Source of the DNA: Myxococcota bacterium
Lineage (GTDB): Bacteria > Myxococcota_A > Polyangia > HGW-17 > JAJRWW01
DNA: 11,460 nt
Assembly: GCA_024276595.1 (NCBI GenBank)
Contig: JAJRWW010000464.1
Span: forward strand, 1 to 11,460
Direction of reading: 5' to 3'
This document shows, piece after piece, positions 8,045 to 11,460 of this stretch. The position numbers and the translations under genes are program-made. Below the pieces are notes generated by a model. That model saw nothing but the letters and a program-made list of their open reading frames with translations, had not been told where the DNA came from and made no database searches. Each line of letters begins with the position of its first letter. Positions within the stretch are counted from its first letter, which is position 1.

Positions 8045-10018
8045 ATGACCGAGCACACCGACACCCGTTCTTCCTCTTTCCTTGGTCCCCTGGGCCGCCT
8101 GGCAGATGCGGGAATCGACTGGCAGGCCATAGGCTTTCGGGCTGGCCTGGAGATCCACCAGCAGCTCGACACCCAGCGCAAGCTCTTTTGCCGCTGCCCG
8201 GCGGGGCGCTACAGCGAGGAGTACGACATGGAGGTGCTGCGCCACATGCGGCCCACCCTCTCGGAGCTGGGTGAGTATGACGGCACCGCGCTCATGGAGT
8301 TCAAGACAAAGAAGGAGATCATCTACCGACTGAACCGCCAGAGCGTGTGCACCTACGAGATGGACGACACGCCGCCTTTCGAGATCAACTCGCGAGCCGT
8401 GGACATCGCCCTGGAGATCGCGCTCCTATGCGGCTGCAACCTGGTGGGGGAGCTGCACGTGATCCGCAAGCAGTACCTGGACGGGTCCATCCCGGCGGGC
8501 TTTCAGCGCACGGCCATCGTCGGAGTGGACGGAGCCGTGCCCTTCAATGGTCGCATGTTGTCCATCATACAGGTGAGCGTGGAGGAGGATGCCTGCCGAG
8601 AGGTGCTCGACGAGGGGCACACCATAGTGTTTCGTACCGACCGCCTGTCCATGCCACTGGTGGAGATCGTCACAGGACCCGAGCTGCGCTGTCCCAGCGA
8701 GGTGGGGCAGGCGGCGCAGGTTCTGGGGGATCTCATGCGGGTCACGGGCAAGGTGAGACGTGGTCTGGGTGCCACCCGCCAGGACGTGAACGTGAGCGTT
8801 GCCGGGGGCACGCGGGTCGAGATAAAGGGCGTGCCACGCATAAAGATGATCCCGCACCTGGTGCGCAACGAGGCCCTCAGGCAGCGTGCCCTGCTCCAGA
8901 TCCGCGACAGGCTTCGGGAGACAAAGGGCGGGAGCGCCGAGCCGGTCATGCGGCACTGCGATGACATCGTGAAGGACGGGCGCAACCCCGTGCTGGTGGA
9001 GGCCGTGCGCCGGGGAGAGGCGGTCATGGCGGTGAAGATACCCAACGGCCGGGCGGTGATGGACGCCCCCACTCAGCCGGGGCTCACCTTCACGGACGAG
9101 CTGGCCGGGCGGGTGCGGGTCATCGCCTGTCTCAGGGAGGCTCCCTACTGCTACGGCGGACCGGATCAGTCCCTGCTCACCCGGCGGCGCTGGAAGCTCA
9201 TCAGGCACCGGCTCCGCACAAAGAAGGCGGACGCTGTGGTTGTGTGCTGGGGTGACGCCGAGGATGTAGTCACAGCCCTCGAGGAGGTGGTGGTGCGGTT
9301 CGAGCAGGCCCTCCAAGGGGTCCCCAGCGAGACCCGCCAGGCCAGGGCCCGGGGCATCACAGACTTTGAGCGCATCCTGCCGGGACCGGACCGCATGTAC
9401 CCCGACACGGACTCTCCGCCGACCCCCATCTCCGACGAGCGGATGGGTGCCATTCGTGCCGCCTTGCCCGAGCCGCCATGGGAGCGGGAGCGGCTGCTGG
9501 CCGACGCCGGGGTTCCAGCCCACATGCTCAGGGTGCTGGCCGTTGACTCCAGGTACCAGCTCGCTCGCAGGCTAGTGCAGGCGGGGGTGCATGGGCGACT
9601 CGTGGGCCATCTTCTGGGCAGCCTGCTGCGGTGGATGGCCAGGGTGGGTGAGCCGGTGGAGGAGCTGGGGGACGAGCCCCTTTTCGACCTGACCCTCAGG
9701 GTTGCCAGGGGCGATCTGCAGCGAGAGGGGATGCTCCCGGTTTTGCGAGGCCTCCTCCACAGGCTTCGCAGCGGTGAGGAGATCCCCTCGGTGGCAGAGC
9801 TCTGCGAAGAGCTGGGTCTCACGCCCCTCGGGCGCGATCCGGTGGAGGTGATCCGCGTCGCCCTCGAGGATGGAGGGCCTCCGCGCAGCGAGGATCCCCA
9901 GGCTCGGCTGCGTTACGCCATGTCGGTGGCCATGCAGGTGTGCCGCGGGCGCGTTGCCGGCCGCCTGGTGCGAGAGGTCGTCACCCGACAGCTCGCAGGA
10001 GGTGCACATGTCCGCTGA
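8045..10018 (+). CDS. gatE: Archaeal-type glutamyl-tRNA(Gln) amidotransferase subunit E
   Basis: GatE is the kinase/transamidase subunit of GatDE: it binds misacylated Glu-tRNA(Gln), phosphorylates the Glu with ATP and uses ammonia from GatD to form Gln-tRNA(Gln). The 657-residue protein (archaeal GatE is roughly 620-635) shows GatE-type rather than GatB-type signatures in order: GLEIHQQLDTQRKLFCRCP (34-52), MRPTLSELGEYDG (68-80), DGSIPAGFQRTAIV (146-159), SVEEDACR (178-185), RLSMPLVEIVTGPEL (200-214), TGKVRRGLGATRQDVNVSV (234-252), EIKGVPRI, an insertion resembling the AspRS-like GAD domain (about 300-430), then VPSETRQA...DRMYPDTDSPP (426-459) and a helical, YqeY-like tail with GRVAGRLVREVV. 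The insertion looks diverged: the archaeal HSDELPxYGI-type segment reads LREAPYCYGG. The ATG at 8045 has no strong ribosome binding site; an in-frame GTG lies at 8036. It overlaps gatD by 11 bases. I know this subunit as an archaeal protein, so its presence in a bacterial chromosome is the main oddity here. Confidence 0.93.
   Translation: MTEHTDTRSSSFLGPLGRLADAGIDWQAIGFRAGLEIHQQLDTQRKLFCRCPAGRYSEEYDMEVLRHMRPTLSELGEYDGTALMEFKTKKEIIYRLNRQSVCTYEMDDTPPFEINSRAVDIALEIALLCGCNLVGELHVIRKQYLDGSIPAGFQRTAIVGVDGAVPFNGRMLSIIQVSVEEDACREVLDEGHTIVFRTDRLSMPLVEIVTGPELRCPSEVGQAAQVLGDLMRVTGKVRRGLGATRQDVNVSVAGGTRVEIKGVPRIKMIPHLVRNEALRQRALLQIRDRLRETKGGSAEPVMRHCDDIVKDGRNPVLVEAVRRGEAVMAVKIPNGRAVMDAPTQPGLTFTDELAGRVRVIACLREAPYCYGGPDQSLLTRRRWKLIRHRLRTKKADAVVVCWGDAEDVVTALEEVVVRFEQALQGVPSETRQARARGITDFERILPGPDRMYPDTDSPPTPISDERMGAIRAALPEPPWERERLLADAGVPAHMLRVLAVDSRYQLARRLVQAGVHGRLVGHLLGSLLRWMARVGEPVEELGDEPLFDLTLRVARGDLQREGMLPVLRGLLHRLRSGEEIPSVAELCEELGLTPLGRDPVEVIRVALEDGGPPRSEDPQARLRYAMSVAMQVCRGRVAGRLVREVVTRQLAGGAHVR
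9997..10003 (+). promoter_or_regulatory. Strong ribosome binding site for gatD inside the gatE 3' end
   Basis: AGGAGGT lies within the last codons of gatE (encoding A-G-G near the C-terminus), four bases before the gatD ATG at 10008. It decides the gatD start over any further upstream in-frame start and supports coupled translation of the two subunits. Confidence 0.8.
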
Positions 10019-11396
10019 TACGCTCAAAGGATACCGAGGAGACGCCCGGGCCACGTTGGAGAGGCATGGGGTGCGTGTCTGGGCCGACGTGGAGGCGGTG
10101 ACCACCCGGGGCACCTTCACCGGGCTGGTGCTCCCCAGGTCAGAGACGGAGGACGACCAGCACATAGTGCTGAAGCTGGCCACCGGCTACAACGTGGGCC
10201 TGAAGGTGTCCACCATCCAGGCCATGACCGAGACGGGCTACCGGGAGGCGCATTACAAGATCCCCGAGAAGGAGTTCCCCTTCGATCCGAAGAAGCCCAA
10301 TGTCACGCTGCTGGGCACGGGCGGCACCATCGCCTCCAGGCTGGACTACCGCACCGGCGCGGTGATCCCCGCCTTCTCCCCCGGGGAGCTCTTCGGCGCC
10401 GTGCCCGAGCTGGCCGACATCTGCAACATGAAGACCGAGAAGCTCTACGGGGTCTTCTCCGAGAACATCGGGCCCGAGCACTGGATCGGCACCGCCGAGG
10501 CCATCGCGCGGGAGGTGGCTGCCGGGGCGGACGGCATCATAGTGGGCCATGGCACCGACACCATGCACTACACCGCGGCCGCCCTCTCGTTCATGGTGCC
10601 CCGGCCGCCAGTGCCCATCGTGATGGTGGGCTCCCAGCGCTCCTCCGACCGCCCCTCCTCCGACGCGGCGCTCAACCTTCAGCACGCTGCCTACGCCGCG
10701 GCCCACGGCCCCATCGCCGAGGTGATGGTGTGCATGTTCGGGCCCACCTCCGACCAGTACGATCTATTGCACCGGGGCACCCGCGTGCGCAAGATGCACT
10801 CCAGCTACCGATCCACCTTCCGCACCCTCGGGGACGTGCCCCTGGCCACGGTGTACCACGACCGGCTGGATGTCATCGCGGACCAGTTCAACCCTCGCCG
10901 CCCAGGGGAACGGGACGTGAGCCTGGACGCGGTGTTCGACGACCGGGTGTCGCTCGTGTACTACTACCCCAACATGAAGCCGGACGTCATCGACTCCCTG
11001 GTGGACAACGGCTACAAGGGAGTCGTCATCGCCGGCACTGGCCTGGGCCACGTGAACAAGCCACTTTATCCCGCGCTCGAGCGGGCGGTGAAGGCCGGGG
11101 TTCACATCTACATGACGGTGCAGACCCTCTGGGGTTACGTGCAGATGTTTGTCTACGACACGGGCCGGGATATCATGAGCTTCGGCGTGGTTCCCGCCGC
11201 CAACATGCTCCCGGAGACCGCCTACGTGAAGCTGGGCTGGGCCCTGGGCCATTCCCACGACCCCGAGGAGGTCCGGCGCATCATGCTGACGCCCCTGTGC
11301 TCGGAGATAACCGAGCGAGAGCCCATAGATGGCTACCTGGTCATGCAGGGACGCCTCCCGGAGATGGACGCCTGGCTGAAGGGTCACCTCAGGTAG
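10008..11396 (+). CDS. gatD: Archaeal-type glutamyl-tRNA(Gln) amidotransferase subunit D
   Basis: GatD is the asparaginase-like subunit that releases ammonia from Asn or Gln and passes it to GatE. The 462-residue protein (archaeal forms are about 435) has the GatD-specific N-terminal SH3/Tudor-like domain (about 20-75: VRVWADVEAVTTRGTFTGLV...IVLKLATGYNVGLKV), which separates it from plain L-asparaginases. A type I/II asparaginase fold follows, with catalytic T107 (LGTGGTIAS), the T183/D184 pair (GHGTDT) and K262 (RVRKMHSS). The motif GSQRSSDRPSSDAALNL (208-224) is characteristic of GatD. The C-terminal asparaginase domain includes KGVVIAGTGLGHVN. All residues expected for amidase activity are present and there is no signal peptide. 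The start is set by AGGAGGT just upstream, and the first 11 bases overlap the gatE stop, so equimolar, coupled synthesis is likely. The order gatE-gatD, tightly overlapping, supports a functional heteromeric complex rather than a stray asparaginase. Confidence 0.95.
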   Translation: MSADTLKGYRGDARATLERHGVRVWADVEAVTTRGTFTGLVLPRSETEDDQHIVLKLATGYNVGLKVSTIQAMTETGYREAHYKIPEKEFPFDPKKPNVTLLGTGGTIASRLDYRTGAVIPAFSPGELFGAVPELADICNMKTEKLYGVFSENIGPEHWIGTAEAIAREVAAGADGIIVGHGTDTMHYTAAALSFMVPRPPVPIVMVGSQRSSDRPSSDAALNLQHAAYAAAHGPIAEVMVCMFGPTSDQYDLLHRGTRVRKMHSSYRSTFRTLGDVPLATVYHDRLDVIADQFNPRRPGERDVSLDAVFDDRVSLVYYYPNMKPDVIDSLVDNGYKGVVIAGTGLGHVNKPLYPALERAVKAGVHIYMTVQTLWGYVQMFVYDTGRDIMSFGVVPAANMLPETAYVKLGWALGHSHDPEEVRRIMLTPLCSEITEREPIDGYLVMQGRLPEMDAWLKGHLR

Positions 11397-11400
11397 GGCT

Positions 11401-11422
11401 CGGCCCCGGCTGCAGGGCCGGG
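11401..11422 (+). terminator. GC-rich hairpin after gatD, weak terminator candidate
   Basis: CCCGGC-TGCAGG-GCCGGG (11405-11422) forms a 6-bp stem. An alternative pairing CGGCCC/GGGCCG (11401-11406 with 11415-11420) is also possible. It lies a few bases after the gatD stop. No T-run follows, so it may be an RNA-end structure or a Rho-type site rather than a classic intrinsic terminator. Confidence 0.3.
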
Positions 11423-11460
11423 ACGAACGGGCCGGGAGCTACCCAAGCGGAGTCCGGAAA

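Noticed and set aside
9870..10007. Upstream extension of the gatD frame into gatE
   Set aside because: The Cys/Arg-rich extension reads gatE out of frame, and the strong AGGAGGT directly before 10008 marks the real start.
11430..11460. Possible 5' part of a tRNA (TACCCAAGCGG, like the D-arm of type II tRNAs) at the window end
   Set aside because: The putative acceptor (CGGGAGC) is atypical, the D-stem does not close cleanly, and the anticodon and 3' half lie outside the window, so it cannot be verified.

Overview
The window is GC-rich bacterial chromosome. A bacterial dnaG primase followed by rpoD (the primary sigma factor), a TonB-type protein with an 'AaPFPNPP' C-terminal domain, and a small roadblock-like protein together suggest a delta-proteobacterial or Myxococcota-like lineage. 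This placement is inferred from gene content and protein style only; no marker here fixes the phylum.

Layout. Positions 1-155 (minus) hold the start of an exported protein cut off by the window edge. A 443-base non-coding divergent region follows, with several perfect hairpins and palindromes. Next is a TonB-family energy transducer (599-1585, plus), whose TATAAT box lies so close to the start codon that the mRNA may be leaderless. A 358-base gap with a hairpin and a sigma70-like promoter leads into dnaG (1944-3842) and rpoD (3888-5657), the core of the macromolecular synthesis operon, without an adjacent rpsU. Downstream on the same strand is an M1 zinc aminopeptidase very close to leukotriene A4 hydrolase (5747-7516). 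Its stop codon shares a palindromic CTAG with the stop of a convergent small gene (7513-7878, minus; possibly roadblock/LC7-like). That gene has a clean promoter with a 10-bp palindrome between its -35 and -10 boxes.

The most notable part is the right end. gatE (8045-10018) and gatD (10008-11396) overlap by 11 bases and encode the two subunits of the archaeal-type Glu-tRNA(Gln) amidotransferase GatDE. GatDE is regarded as the archaeal route to Gln-tRNA(Gln), whereas bacteria normally use GlnRS or GatCAB. Here an intact-looking pair, with all expected catalytic residues in GatD, sits about 2.4 kb from rpoD in a bacterial genome. In the proposed reaction GatD hydrolyses an amide donor (Asn or Gln) to release ammonia, and GatE phosphorylates the Glu on misacylated tRNA(Gln) and accepts the ammonia. 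The window does not show whether GatDE replaces, supplements or divides labour with GatCAB/GlnRS.

Apart from dnaG-rpoD and gatE-gatD, the neighbours show no obvious shared pathway. No IS element, CRISPR array, complete tRNA or rRNA was found.
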